The notes below the pieces were generated by a model. That model was not told the DNA's origin, did no database searches, and saw only the letters and a program-made list of their open reading frames with translations. Position numbers and translations under genes: made by a program. 43,662 bases of DNA from Acidimicrobiales bacterium (GTDB lineage: Bacteria; Actinomycetota; Acidimicrobiia; Acidimicrobiales; Poriferisodaliceae), in assembly GCA_020631315.1 (NCBI GenBank), contig JAHDHM010000001.1:1089-44750 (forward strand), given 5' to 3'. This document shows positions 31,752 to 39,727 of the stretch, piece after piece (position 1 is the stretch's first letter; every line of letters starts with the position of its first letter).

Positions 31752-32539
31752 CCTCCGAGGTGACAGGTATCGCCCACTCCCCCGAGGACCAACCGATCGC
31801 AGTGGTGACGGGTGCGTCGAGCGGAATCGGCGCAGCTGTCGCGCGTCGGCTCGTTGCCGAGGGCTTCCTGGTACACGCCGTGGCCCGACGAGCGGAACGC
31901 CTCGCGGGCCTCGCTGCGGCCACGGGCTGCGACACCCACGTGCTCGACGTCAACGACTCAGCGGCGGTGATGGCACTCGCCGATGAGCTCGGTCCCGTCG
32001 ACGTGCTGGTGAACAACGCCGGCCTCGGAAGGATGGATGCTCCGCTCGCCACGAGCCCACTCGACGACATCACGCGGACGATCGACACCAACGTCACCGC
32101 GTTGATGGTCGCCACCATGGCCTTCCTCCCGCCCATGATCGAGCGTCGCTCGGGTCACGTGGTCAACGTCGGTTCGATGGCCGGCCACTATCCGCTGGCG
32201 TCCGCGGTCTACGGCGCTTCGAAGGCTGCGGTGCATCGCTTCTCCACCAACCTGCGCATGGAACTGCAGGGCACCGGGGTGCGCGTCACCGAGATCGCTC
32301 CTGGTCGAGTGGCCACCGAGTTCTACGACGTGGCCATCACCGACCCGGCAGCACGTGAGGGCACGAAGAACTCCGGCGTCGACGAGATCACCGCTGACGA
32401 GCTGGCCGACGCCGTCTACTACGCCCTCAGCGTGCCTCGGCACGTGAACATCAACCGGATCGAGCTGCAGCCCACCGAGCAGACCTACGGCGGAATGCAG
32501 TTCACGGCCCTCGACGGACACGAGGAGGACCCCTCATGA
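31748..32539 (+). CDS. Short-chain dehydrogenase/reductase, YdfG-like
   Basis: Classical SDR, 263 aa. Cofactor motif TGASSGIG (about 22-29) followed by Arg residues after strand 2 (VARRAERL), which favour NADP(H). NNAG is in DVLVNNAGLG, catalytic Ser in VNVGSMAGHYP and YGASK. The sequence resembles the YdfG/serine 3-dehydrogenase group (DVNDSAAVMALAD, INRIELQPTEQTYGG near the C-terminus), which oxidises L-allo-threonine and related 3-hydroxy acids. The substrate here is not known. ATG 31748 overlaps the 11-codon leader ORF, and the stop overlaps the next SDR start (ATGA). Confidence 0.9.
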   Translation: MTSEVTGIAHSPEDQPIAVVTGASSGIGAAVARRLVAEGFLVHAVARRAERLAGLAAATGCDTHVLDVNDSAAVMALADELGPVDVLVNNAGLGRMDAPLATSPLDDITRTIDTNVTALMVATMAFLPPMIERRSGHVVNVGSMAGHYPLASAVYGASKAAVHRFSTNLRMELQGTGVRVTEIAPGRVATEFYDVAITDPAAREGTKNSGVDEITADELADAVYYALSVPRHVNINRIELQPTEQTYGGMQFTALDGHEEDPS

Positions 32540-33318
32540 ACGCAGTCAACGGGAGAGAGTTCGCCGGCCAGGTGGCCATCGTCACCGGTGGCGCCTCCGG
32601 CATGGGCGCGGCCACAGCCCGCGAGCTCGCCGGCAAGGGCGCGGCCCTCGTGCTCGTCGACCTGAACGCCGACGGCGCCGAGCGTGTGGCTGAGGAGTGC
32701 CGCACGCTGGGTTCGCCGAGCGTCGGCGTACGTGCCGGCGACGTCAGCTCATCCGAGTTCTGCGACCTCGTCGTCGACGGCGCCGTGGCCGAACACGGCC
32801 GGGTCGACGTGCTCGTCACCGCAGCGGGAACGATCCATCGGGCGAACTCGCTCGGCACCTCCGACGACGACTGGGCCCGTGTCATGGGCGTCAACGTCGA
32901 CGGCATGTTCTTCATGTGTCGGGCCGCGCTCCGACACATGGTCACAGCCCAGTCAGGGACGATCGTGAACTTCGGCTCCATCTGGGGCGGCGTCGGCTCC
33001 GCGGGATCGACCGCCTACTGCGTGTCCAAGGGAGCCGTGCACCAGCTCACCAAGGCCCTCGCTCTGGACCACGCCGAGGACGGCATCCGCGTCAACGCAG
33101 TGGCTCCCGGCGAGGTCAACACGCCAATGTTGTCGTCACAACGCGACTCGCCACCGACGCCGGAGAGCCTGCAGGCTTTGGCTGACGAGTTCATCCCCAT
33201 GAAGCGACTCGCGGCGCCCGAGGAGATCGCCCGTGTGGTGGTGTTTCTCGCATCGGACGCTGCCAGCTACATGACCGGCGAGATCGTCCACGTCGACGCG
33301 GGGTACACGGCTCGCTGA
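32536..33318 (+). CDS. Short-chain dehydrogenase/reductase, FabG-like
   Basis: Classical SDR, 260 aa. TGGASGMG cofactor motif with VLVDLN ending strand 2 (Asp, so NAD(H) is likely). VTAAG stands in place of NNAG. Catalytic SIWGGVGSAGSTAYCVSK contains the Ser and YxxxK. PGEVNTPM and the MTGEIVHVDAGYTAR C-terminus follow. It overlaps the first SDR by 4 nt, so the two enzymes are made together. The differing cofactor preference (NADP-like first, NAD-like second) would suit sequential or hydride-shuttling steps. Substrate unknown. Confidence 0.9.
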   Translation: MNAVNGREFAGQVAIVTGGASGMGAATARELAGKGAALVLVDLNADGAERVAEECRTLGSPSVGVRAGDVSSSEFCDLVVDGAVAEHGRVDVLVTAAGTIHRANSLGTSDDDWARVMGVNVDGMFFMCRAALRHMVTAQSGTIVNFGSIWGGVGSAGSTAYCVSKGAVHQLTKALALDHAEDGIRVNAVAPGEVNTPMLSSQRDSPPTPESLQALADEFIPMKRLAAPEEIARVVVFLASDAASYMTGEIVHVDAGYTAR

Positions 33319-33450
33319 GCCCCACCGGGTCGCCGGTGTGAGCGCCGCTGGCCCGTCCAAGGTTCGTTTCATCTGTCCTCGCCACCGTTCGAGGCATGAA
33401 GCACACACCCCGAACGTCGTTCTTCCCAACCCGACAGCGAGCCGCTGATC

Positions 33451-33466
33451 TGCCCGCGAGGGCAGC
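33451..33466. terminator. Small hairpin between SDR and thioesterase genes
   Basis: CTGCCC-GCGA-GGGCAG is a perfect 6-bp stem with a GNRA-type tetraloop, 7 nt before the stop of the minus-strand thioesterase gene. Possible bidirectional terminator in the 154-nt convergent gap, which holds nothing else I can name. Confidence 0.4.
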
Positions 33467-33472
33467 GACGAC

Positions 33473-34120
33473 TCAGAAGTTCGGGCTGACGAACAGCGCC
33501 GACATCCGGGTGATGGTCGTGCCGTCCTCGTCGACACACTCGCCGGCCATGTGCAGCTTGCGCCCCTCGGCGCTGTCGAGCCACGCGGTGAAGGTGATCG
33601 GCACGCCCAGCGGGGTGGCGGCGAGGTAGTCGACCTTCAGCCAGGCGGTGAACGCCATGGTCTGGTTGAGCGCCAGGATGAAGCCGGCGAGATCGTCGTA
33701 GATCGCCGACACGACGCCGCCGTGGGAGCGGGTCGGAGCTCCCTCGAACGCCGGGCGCAGGCTGACGGTCGTCGCGACTCGATCACCACGGCGGACCACG
33801 TCGAGGGGTATCGACCACGGGTTCGCGGCACCCGACACCGGACGATCGAGATGATTCGGGAACAGCTCGCCGTCGGCCGGCGGCTCTTGGTTCTGGCGCT
33901 GTGTGGCCCAGTCCGTGACGGAACGAACGCGGCGAGGCCCGCTGCCGGCGACCGCAGCGAGCCGTTCGAGTTCGGCGGCCATGGCCGCGAGTTCTGCCGT
34001 GCTCTGCTCGTGACCCAAGAGGGTGTGGGTGAGGTCACGGATGCGGTCAGCGACGTCGACCCGCGCCTGGTCGAACTCGGCGAGTCGTCCGAGAAAGGTC
34101 GGTTCGTGGGACGACGTCAC
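33473..34120 (-). CDS. PaaI-type hotdog thioesterase
   Basis: Acyl-CoA thioesterase-like protein, 215 aa. The hotdog domain is in the C-terminal half: VVRRGDRVATTVSLRPAFEGAPTRSHGGVVSAIYDDLAG carries the HGG motif and acidic YDD of PaaI-type enzymes, followed by TAWLKVDYLAATPLGVPITF. The N-terminal ~80 residues form a helical coiled segment (FDQARVDVADRIRDLTHTLLGHEQSTAELAAMAAELERLA) not found in minimal PaaI. GTG 34120 has AGGAGG 5 nt upstream and is preferred over a frame extending to 34276. Substrate unknown. Confidence 0.83.
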   Translation of the reverse strand: MTSSHEPTFLGRLAEFDQARVDVADRIRDLTHTLLGHEQSTAELAAMAAELERLAAVAGSGPRRVRSVTDWATQRQNQEPPADGELFPNHLDRPVSGAANPWSIPLDVVRRGDRVATTVSLRPAFEGAPTRSHGGVVSAIYDDLAGFILALNQTMAFTAWLKVDYLAATPLGVPITFTAWLDSAEGRKLHMAGECVDEDGTTITRMSALFVSPNF

Positions 34121-34416
34121 CGCAGCCTCCTGAGCGGCGCCGAGCGTAGTGGCCGGGGCCGCCGGTCTTGCAGCTCGGCGAGACCGCGCAGCGTCACTGA
34201 AGGGGTTCGGGCCCAGCCAGTTCCTTGAAGGCACCTCGATGCTCACTTCGTCGCCGGCTGCCGCATCGAGGAGCACAGGTTTGGGGCCATGGTCGGACGG
34301 GCACTGTCTGATGATGCGTGAGGCTGCTGCGCACCGAATCGTCGGGTGGACATCGTGAGAACGTGCGTAGCGACGAACGCTCTGCCCAGACCGCTTACCC
34401 GTGCCGGCACACCCCG
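34121..34416. other. 296-nt divergent gap upstream of the DUF2254 gene
   Basis: No gene seen. It contains GTTT (34279-34282), 16 nt, GGGCAC (34299-34304), a one-base departure from the SigF/SigB pattern GTTT-N15/16-GGGTA. A frame-compatible GTG at 34318 follows. Whether this is a promoter is uncertain. Confidence 0.35.
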
Positions 34417-35757
34417 ATGACGTTCAGCACTCGGTTGGAGACGCTCGCAGAGCGGCTTCGACGCAACCTCTTCGTGATTCCCGGACTGTGCCTGGTCTTC
34501 GGTGCCGCCGCGGCGGAGGCGATCGTGCGGCTGGACCGCGCTGGGGTCGGCGGCTGGCTGCCGTCGAGTTACGAGACCACTGCCGACGACGCCCGCGCCG
34601 TCCTGTCCGCGATCGCCGCCGGCACGATCACCGTGGTCACACTGGTGCTCACGCTGACGCTCGTTGCCATCCAGCTCGCTGCCGGCCAGTTGTCGCCGCG
34701 TACCATCGTGAACTTCCTCGGAGATCGCTTCCAGCAGGTGACGGTCGGCGTCGTACTCGGCACCGCAACGCTGTCGTTGTTCGGGCTGCGTTCGCTGAGA
34801 GTCGGTGCTGACTCCGACCTGGAGGCGCCGGATCTGCTGGTGCTCACAGCGGTCCTCGCGATCGTCGCATCCCTCGTCATGCTGGTGATGAGTGTGGATC
34901 GCACGGCGTCGCGACTGGCGGTCGGTCAGATCGTGCGGGACATCGCCCAGGAGACCTGCGATCTCGTCGAGCGTCGGTACGGGGGCAAGGCCGAGCTTTC
35001 GGTTGCGGTTGGTCAACCAGCTCAAGCCCACCTGTTGCCGGAGGCTGCCTCGACGAACGAGAGTGGCCGGTCTCCAGCGGCGAAGTCATCGAAGCACGTG
35101 AACGCCGCGAGCTCGGGGTGGGTCCAGTACATCGACGACGATGCCCTCGTCTCGGCGCTGCCGGACGACTCCGATCTCGAGCTGCTCCGCCCGGTCGGCA
35201 CCTTCGTGCTGAGCGGTATGCAGCTGGTCCAGGTGCGAGCTGTCGACGGGGTCGACGACAAGTGCCTCGACGCCATAGAACGGTCGATCGTGATCGGCGA
35301 CAGTCGAACCATGCAGCAGGACATCGGCTTCGGCTTCACCCGGCTGACCGACATCGGGCTCCGGGCGCTCTCACCGGGTGTCAACGATCCGAACACCGCT
35401 CGGGAGGTCGTGCTCAGAGCATCTGAGATCGTGCTGGCGCTGCAGCGGTACAAGATGGCACCGCCGGTGGTCGAGTTCGAACGGCGTCGGGTCGTGCGTC
35501 GACGCAGCCCGACCCACGACGATTTCGCTCGGGATGCGTTCGACCAGCTGCGCCTCGCCGCAGCTGACGACGCATGGGTGCTGCGCACACTGGACACAGC
35601 CCTTGCGACCATCGTCGCTGAGACGAAGCGGCATGGTCTGCCTGGCCGGACCAAAGAGCTCGAACGCCAGCACGCCCTCGTTCTGGCGAGGTTGAATGAT
35701 CTGGTCGACGTAGGGCCGTCAGACGATGATGCCGATGGCCCGCCCCGCCTGCCATGA
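34417..35757 (+). CDS. DUF2254 membrane protein
   Basis: Predicted membrane protein of unknown function, 446 aa, with the family's layout. An N-terminal membrane helix (about 15-35), a second near ILSAIAAGTITVVTLVLTLTLVAIQLAAGQLSPRTI (the most conserved DUF2254 block), two more near VTVGVVLGTATLSLF and LVLTAVLAIVASLVMLVM, then a large cytoplasmic domain. The latter includes RTMQQDIGFGFTRLTDIGLRALSPGVNDPNTA, also a family hallmark. ATG 34417 gives the normal N-terminus; GTG 34318 would add 33 polar residues. It overlaps the DUF1206 gene by 4 nt. Confidence 0.88.
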   Translation: MTFSTRLETLAERLRRNLFVIPGLCLVFGAAAAEAIVRLDRAGVGGWLPSSYETTADDARAVLSAIAAGTITVVTLVLTLTLVAIQLAAGQLSPRTIVNFLGDRFQQVTVGVVLGTATLSLFGLRSLRVGADSDLEAPDLLVLTAVLAIVASLVMLVMSVDRTASRLAVGQIVRDIAQETCDLVERRYGGKAELSVAVGQPAQAHLLPEAASTNESGRSPAAKSSKHVNAASSGWVQYIDDDALVSALPDDSDLELLRPVGTFVLSGMQLVQVRAVDGVDDKCLDAIERSIVIGDSRTMQQDIGFGFTRLTDIGLRALSPGVNDPNTAREVVLRASEIVLALQRYKMAPPVVEFERRRVVRRRSPTHDDFARDAFDQLRLAAADDAWVLRTLDTALATIVAETKRHGLPGRTKELERQHALVLARLNDLVDVGPSDDDADGPPRLP

Positions 35758-36560
35758 CGACGCATGACGACGCTCGTGCTGCGCTGAGCATCGGGTGGCT
35801 CGCCAAGGGCTTGATCTTCGTCGTCATCGGCGTGCTGGCCATCGAGATCGCCCGCCGGGGTTTCTCCGGCGAGGACGCCGACCAGACCGGCGCGCTCACT
35901 TCACTCTCGACCGTGGGCGGCGGGCGGCTGGTGGTCGCCGCTTTGTCGTTCGGCCTGGTCGGCTATGCCGTTTGGCAGTTGTGGTCTGCGATCCGCAGCG
36001 ATGCCACGGACCCCTTCGGACTCGCCAGACGCGCCGGCTGGGTGGGTCTCGCCGTCGTCTACTCGCTGCTCGCGCACACTGGGTTGATGATCGCGTGGCA
36101 TGGGCCCTCGCGCGCTGGGGGTGGAGATGACGGGCCGACCAGTCCGTCGGGTTTCGCCGTTCGGGCATTCGAGTTGCCTCTGGGGCGCCCGCTGATCGGA
36201 CTGGTCGGCTGCGCCACCATCGGTGTCGGTGTGTACAACGCGTGGAAGGGGCTGTCGGGCGACCACCTCGACGATCTCGACACCACTGACACGAGCAGCC
36301 GTCACCGCAGCATGCTCCGCGTGTTGGGCGTCGCCGGGTTCGCGGCTCGTGGCCTGCTCCTGGGCATCGCCGGCTGGCTGTTCGTCGATGCGGCCAGGAG
36401 CTACCAACCCGAGCGCGCAGCCGGGTTGGACGACTCGCTGCGTGAACTCTCCGAGGTCACACTGGGGACGACGCTGCTGACGCTGACGGGGGCGGGGCTG
36501 ATCGCCGCCGGTCTCTACGACATGGTCACCTTCCGACGGCAGCGAGTTGGCGGTGCATGA
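35754..36560 (+). CDS. DUF1206 membrane protein
   Basis: 268 aa with six predicted membrane helices in three similar pairs, the DUF1206 arrangement. Each pair begins with a Gly-rich helix such as IGWLAKGLIFVVIGVLAIEIA, ARRAGWVGLAVVYSLLAHTGL and VLGVAGFAARGLLLGIAGWLF, and ends with G-x-YD/N segments (GVGVYNAWKGL, IAAGLYDMVTF). Function unknown. ATG 35754 overlaps the DUF2254 stop (ATGA), so the two membrane proteins are co-translated. The PRC-barrel operon starts 57 nt later with its own promoter. Confidence 0.9.
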   Translation: MTTHDDARAALSIGWLAKGLIFVVIGVLAIEIARRGFSGEDADQTGALTSLSTVGGGRLVVAALSFGLVGYAVWQLWSAIRSDATDPFGLARRAGWVGLAVVYSLLAHTGLMIAWHGPSRAGGGDDGPTSPSGFAVRAFELPLGRPLIGLVGCATIGVGVYNAWKGLSGDHLDDLDTTDTSSRHRSMLRVLGVAGFAARGLLLGIAGWLFVDAARSYQPERAAGLDDSLRELSEVTLGTTLLTLTGAGLIAAGLYDMVTFRRQRVGGA

Positions 36561-36582
36561 CGTGGTCATGACCGCCGCGGGT

Positions 36583-36607
36583 GTTTCAGACCGGAGAGTT
36601 CGGGTAG
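36583..36607 (+). promoter_or_regulatory. SigF/SigB-type stress promoter
   Basis: GTTT (36583-36586), 15 nt, GGGTAG (36602-36607) matches the actinobacterial SigF/SigB pattern GTTT-N15/17-GGGTA. The start of the 40-residue ORF lies 9 nt later, so the transcript would be leaderless or nearly so. The presence of a SigF/SigB-type sigma gene at the window end makes this a credible target. Confidence 0.6.
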
Positions 36608-36616
36608 TGCAGGCAC

Positions 36617-36739
36617 ATGGAAGTACTGATCGTTCTCCTGCTCATTGTCGCTGCACTGACGGCAGTCGGTGTGCGCGTCGGTCGCCGCCGCGGTGGCATC
36701 GTCGCATCGAACACGGTTCGTGACGAGGTGCCCACATGA
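36617..36739 (+). CDS. 40-residue membrane peptide heading the PRC-barrel operon
   Basis: ATG 36617 to TGA 36737-36739. One hydrophobic helix (VLIVLLLIVAALTAVGV, residues 3-19) is followed by a basic and polar tail with VGRRRGG. The stop overlaps the next ATG (ATGA). High third-position G/C, coupling and the promoter just upstream support a real gene despite its size. No family known; probably a stress-induced membrane peptide. Confidence 0.65.
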   Translation: MEVLIVLLLIVAALTAVGVRVGRRRGGIVASNTVRDEVPT

Positions 36740-37329
36740 CCGCAGCACCGCTCATGCTCGCCTCCGATCTCAACGGTCGCGTCGTCGTCGGTGTCCACGA
36801 CGGTGACGACGTGGCCGAAGTCCGCGATGTGGTGTTCGACCCCGCCGAGCAACGACTCACGGGCTTCACGCTGAATCAGCGCGGCTGGTTCCGCGGCCGC
36901 CTCAAGGAATCGCTACCGGTCGACGCCGTCGTGGCCATCGGGCCGGACGCGGTCATGATCGAGCGGACCGACTCGCTGGTCAGTCGTGAGGAAACGCCCG
37001 AAGAACTGAGCAGCGGCGCCTCGGGATTCGACATCACCTCGGTTCGGGTGCTGAGCGCTCGCGGGGACGACCTCGGTGCCATCGACGACGTGGTGATCAG
37101 TGCCGGGTCCGACCCCACGGTGGTCGGCTACCGCGTGACCGGAGAGAACGGCTCGGTCTTCGTGCCCGTCGAGGCGCAACGGTCGCTGAGCGGCGACAAC
37201 ATCGTGCTGCCTGCGACCGCCACAGAGTTCATCGTCGAGGATCTGAGCGGTTTCGGGGCTGCGGTGACCGCGCATCGGTCTCGGCTCGACGGGGCTTCGG
37301 CCGGCAGCGGCGAGGCAGGAGGAAAGTGA
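36736..37329 (+). CDS. PRC-barrel protein, two domains, 197 aa
   Basis: Two PRC-barrel-like beta domains. The first (about 7-80) has LASDLNGRVVVGVHDGDDVAEVRDVVFDPAEQRLTGFTL, and the second (about 95-175) has ITSVRVLSARGDDLGAIDDVVISAGSDPTVVGYRV. Both follow the PRC pattern of a Gly-containing turn, then D-V-V-hydrophobic strand. PRC-barrel proteins in actinobacteria are common stress-regulon members and bind other proteins or RNA; the role here is unknown. A Ser/Gly tail ends the protein. Start and stop both overlap neighbours, so it is fully coupled in the operon. Confidence 0.85.
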   Translation: MTAAPLMLASDLNGRVVVGVHDGDDVAEVRDVVFDPAEQRLTGFTLNQRGWFRGRLKESLPVDAVVAIGPDAVMIERTDSLVSREETPEELSSGASGFDITSVRVLSARGDDLGAIDDVVISAGSDPTVVGYRVTGENGSVFVPVEAQRSLSGDNIVLPATATEFIVEDLSGFGAAVTAHRSRLDGASAGSGEAGGK

Positions 37330-37796
37330 TGGCGACGTTGAGACTGACTGAACTGTTGGAACGCGAGGTGGTCGCACTCGACGACGCCGAGTCCATCGGC
37401 AACGTCGAGTCGGTCGTCCTCGACGACCGAGGTGGTGCCGTGTCGGCACTTCGTGTCGGGGGTCGCAAGCGCTCGCCGGATCTGGTGCCGTGGACGGCCA
37501 TCAGCGACGTCGGTGGTGCGGCGGTCATGGTGCGCCGACATGATGCTGTGACCCATGGTCACGCCGGCGAGCACGCTCTCGCCTACACGCGTGGCGACAT
37601 CAAGGTCCTGGGCGCCCGGGTGCTCGACGACCGTGGCTTCGACCGTGGCGAGGTCACCGAGGTGCATCTGGACGCGGCAAGCGGTGACGTCATCGCCTAT
37701 CTCACGACTGCCGCCGGCCGAGTCGAGCGACGTTCGGTCCGCGGGCTCGGGACGCACGCGCTGGTCATCGCGGCCCCCGACGACGTGGACGCATGA
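37329..37796 (+). CDS. PRC-barrel protein, 155 aa
   Basis: Two short PRC-type repeats: LTELLEREVVALDDAESIGNVESVVLDDRGGAVSALRV (about 6-43) and DIKVLGARVLDDRGFDRGEVTEVHLDAASGDVIAYL (about 85-120). ATG 37329 has AGGAGG 6 nt upstream; GTG 37326 is possible. It shares a base with the previous stop. A sister of the preceding gene with a shorter C-terminus. Confidence 0.83.
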   Translation: MATLRLTELLEREVVALDDAESIGNVESVVLDDRGGAVSALRVGGRKRSPDLVPWTAISDVGGAAVMVRRHDAVTHGHAGEHALAYTRGDIKVLGARVLDDRGFDRGEVTEVHLDAASGDVIAYLTTAAGRVERRSVRGLGTHALVIAAPDDVDA

Positions 37797-38011
37797 GTTC
37801 GCCGATCTCCGTCGGCGACAGCGTCGAGTGGGACTGGGGTTCGGGCACTGCCGTGGGCACTGTCGTCGAGAGGTTCACCACCCGTGTCGAGAGGACACTT
37901 CAGGGCGCTGACGTGACGCGCAACGCGAGCGACAGCGAGCCCGCCTTCCTCATCGAACAAGATGACGGTGCCGAGGTGCTCAAGTCCGTCACCGAGGTGC
38001 GACGGACCTGA
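37793..38011 (+). CDS. DUF2945/HVA1 (TUDOR-like) small protein, 72 aa
   Basis: VGDSVEWDWGSGTAVGTVVERFTTRVERTLQG is the typical opening of DUF2945 ('hypervirulence-associated protein, TUDOR domain'), and DSEPAFLIEQDDGAEVLKSVTEVRR is its usual ending. These small SH3-like beta proteins bind unknown partners. ATG 37793 overlaps the previous stop. Last gene of the operon; the convergent PP2C gene ends 10 nt further. Confidence 0.85.
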   Translation: MSSPISVGDSVEWDWGSGTAVGTVVERFTTRVERTLQGADVTRNASDSEPAFLIEQDDGAEVLKSVTEVRRT

Positions 38012-38020
38012 CCCGCGCAG

Positions 38021-39727
38021 CTACCGATGACGCCGGACCACGACCACCACGCGATCGTCGTCGGTGGGATGTGCGCCGCGCCCGACCCGAAGGACGTCGG
38101 ACGGACTCATCCGAACGCGAAGGGCAGCGGCGAACCGGCCGATGGACGTGGTGACGGGTTCGCCGCGTTCCTCGATCACCCCGTCGGTGTACACCACGAG
38201 GTCCTGGTCGTGCAGGAGGTGAAAGGTGGTCGAGACGGTCGCAAACGGTACGTCGATGCCGAGCAATGGACTCGGCACGAGCTCGAGCGCCGCCCCACCA
38301 TCGGGCCCGACGAGGATGGGTGCGGGGTGGCCAGCTGCGGCGATGACGCCCCCGCCGTCGGCGTGGATCGAGGCAACCACCAACGTCGCGGTGTTGCCGG
38401 TGGCGAGGACACCATTCGCTGCGAGTTTGCCCATCTGGTCGATCGTCTTCGCTGGGTCGCCGTCGTGGATGAGCGCGGCGGCCCGAACCGCGCCGCGGAG
38501 CTGAGCCATGTCTCTCGCAGCGCCGATACCGTGACCGGCCACGTCGCCCACGGCGACCACAAGACGTCCGGCGACTGGCACGATGTCGTAGAAGTCGCCA
38601 CCGACTCGCTCGACTGCCGAGGCAGGCACGTATCGGGTCGCCACCTCGAACGGCCGGACGTCCAGATCCTTCGAGGGCATGAGTGCATGACCGAGTGAAG
38701 CAGCGATGCGACGTTCGCGAGCGTGCAGTTGCGCACGATCGAACGCCGTCGAACCAAGTCGTATGACCGTGTCCACGAACTCGTGATCGAACGGATCGGC
38801 GGGCACGGGACCCGAGATGCTCAGGTGCTCTCGTTCGACCTCGTTGGCGGTGACGGCAGCGGACAGCCCGAACGGTGCCAGCGCATCGTCGACGAGCTTC
38901 ACGGTCTCGGCCACCGTGACGGTTCCGGCGAGATCGCCGGCAACCGACAACAGCCCGGCAGCCCGCTCGCGCGTCCGCTCGCGTTCGGTGACGTCGCGCG
39001 ACAAGCCCGTCAGCATCGACGCAGCGCCGTGAGCATCGCGGAAGATACGGCCCGACCCCTCGATCCACAACGGACGGCCGGACGCGTGCCGTGCCCGGTA
39101 CACGACACGAAAACTGCCGTCGCCCTCGATGGCTGCCTGGATGCTGTCGCTCACGACGTGGCGATCGTCAGGTTGCACCGTCTCGACGAACGCGGCGAAC
39201 GTGCCGCCGAATGCACCCGGTGGTAGGCCGTGCATGTGCTCGATCGACGGTGACCAGGTGACTTGATCGGTGCGGAGGTTCCACTCGAAAGCTCCGGAGT
39301 CGGGCTGGCTGAGAGCGAGATCCAACCGGCGGGCTTGGTCCCGGTGGCGGATCGCAGCCCGGATCGCGGCCACGAGCACGGTCTCGGCGACCGGTTCCAC
39401 GAGATACGCCGTGGCACCTGCGTCGAAGCCGTCGGCCATTGCGGCGTGGTGTGTGGAGCTCCCGGTTCGGTGGACGATCGGCGTCTCCGCGGTGAGGGGA
39501 TCGGCTCGCAGCCGCCGGGCCACTTCGAAGCCGTCCATGTCGGGCATGTTGACGTCGAGCAGGATGACGTCTGGCGAGGCGTCGACCGCTGCGCTCAAGC
39601 CGCTGGTGCCGTCGATCGCCTCCACGACCTCGTAGCCCGCTCGCTCGAGCCAGCGGCGCGCGAAGAACCGGGCATCGGGATCGTCGTCGATGACGAGGAC
39701 GCGGTGCTCGGGTGACGTGGCATTCAC
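38021..39727 (-). CDS. REC-PAS-PP2C phosphatase (RsbU/RsbP-like)
   Basis: 568 aa. The receiver domain (9-125) has D14-D15-D16, phosphoacceptor D58 and T88, but E111 stands where receivers have Lys (LVEP). A PAS domain (about 135-245, FEWNLRTDQVTWSPSIEHMHGL to DVTERERTRERA) and a linker (250-330) follow. The SpoIIE-type PP2C domain (about 345-568) has metal motifs ERVGGDFYDIVPV, VGDVAGHGIGAA, YTDGVIEER and DDDRVVVVV. Such phosphatases dephosphorylate the RsbV-type antagonist in partner switching and release the sigma factor. GTG 39727 overlaps the stop of the heme oxygenase gene. No RsbV gene is visible in the window. Confidence 0.9.
   Translation of the reverse strand: MNATSPEHRVLVIDDDPDARFFARRWLERAGYEVVEAIDGTSGLSAAVDASPDVILLDVNMPDMDGFEVARRLRADPLTAETPIVHRTGSSTHHAAMADGFDAGATAYLVEPVAETVLVAAIRAAIRHRDQARRLDLALSQPDSGAFEWNLRTDQVTWSPSIEHMHGLPPGAFGGTFAAFVETVQPDDRHVVSDSIQAAIEGDGSFRVVYRARHASGRPLWIEGSGRIFRDAHGAASMLTGLSRDVTERERTRERAAGLLSVAGDLAGTVTVAETVKLVDDALAPFGLSAAVTANEVEREHLSISGPVPADPFDHEFVDTVIRLGSTAFDRAQLHARERRIAASLGHALMPSKDLDVRPFEVATRYVPASAVERVGGDFYDIVPVAGRLVVAVGDVAGHGIGAARDMAQLRGAVRAAALIHDGDPAKTIDQMGKLAANGVLATGNTATLVVASIHADGGGVIAAAGHPAPILVGPDGGAALELVPSPLLGIDVPFATVSTTFHLLHDQDLVVYTDGVIEERGEPVTTSIGRFAAALRVRMSPSDVLRVGRGAHPTDDDRVVVVVRRHR

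Noticed and set aside
34279..34304. Second full SigF/SigB promoter before the DUF2254 gene
   Set aside because: The -10 reads GGGCAC instead of GGGTAC and the distance to the chosen start is large. Noted only as a weak variant.
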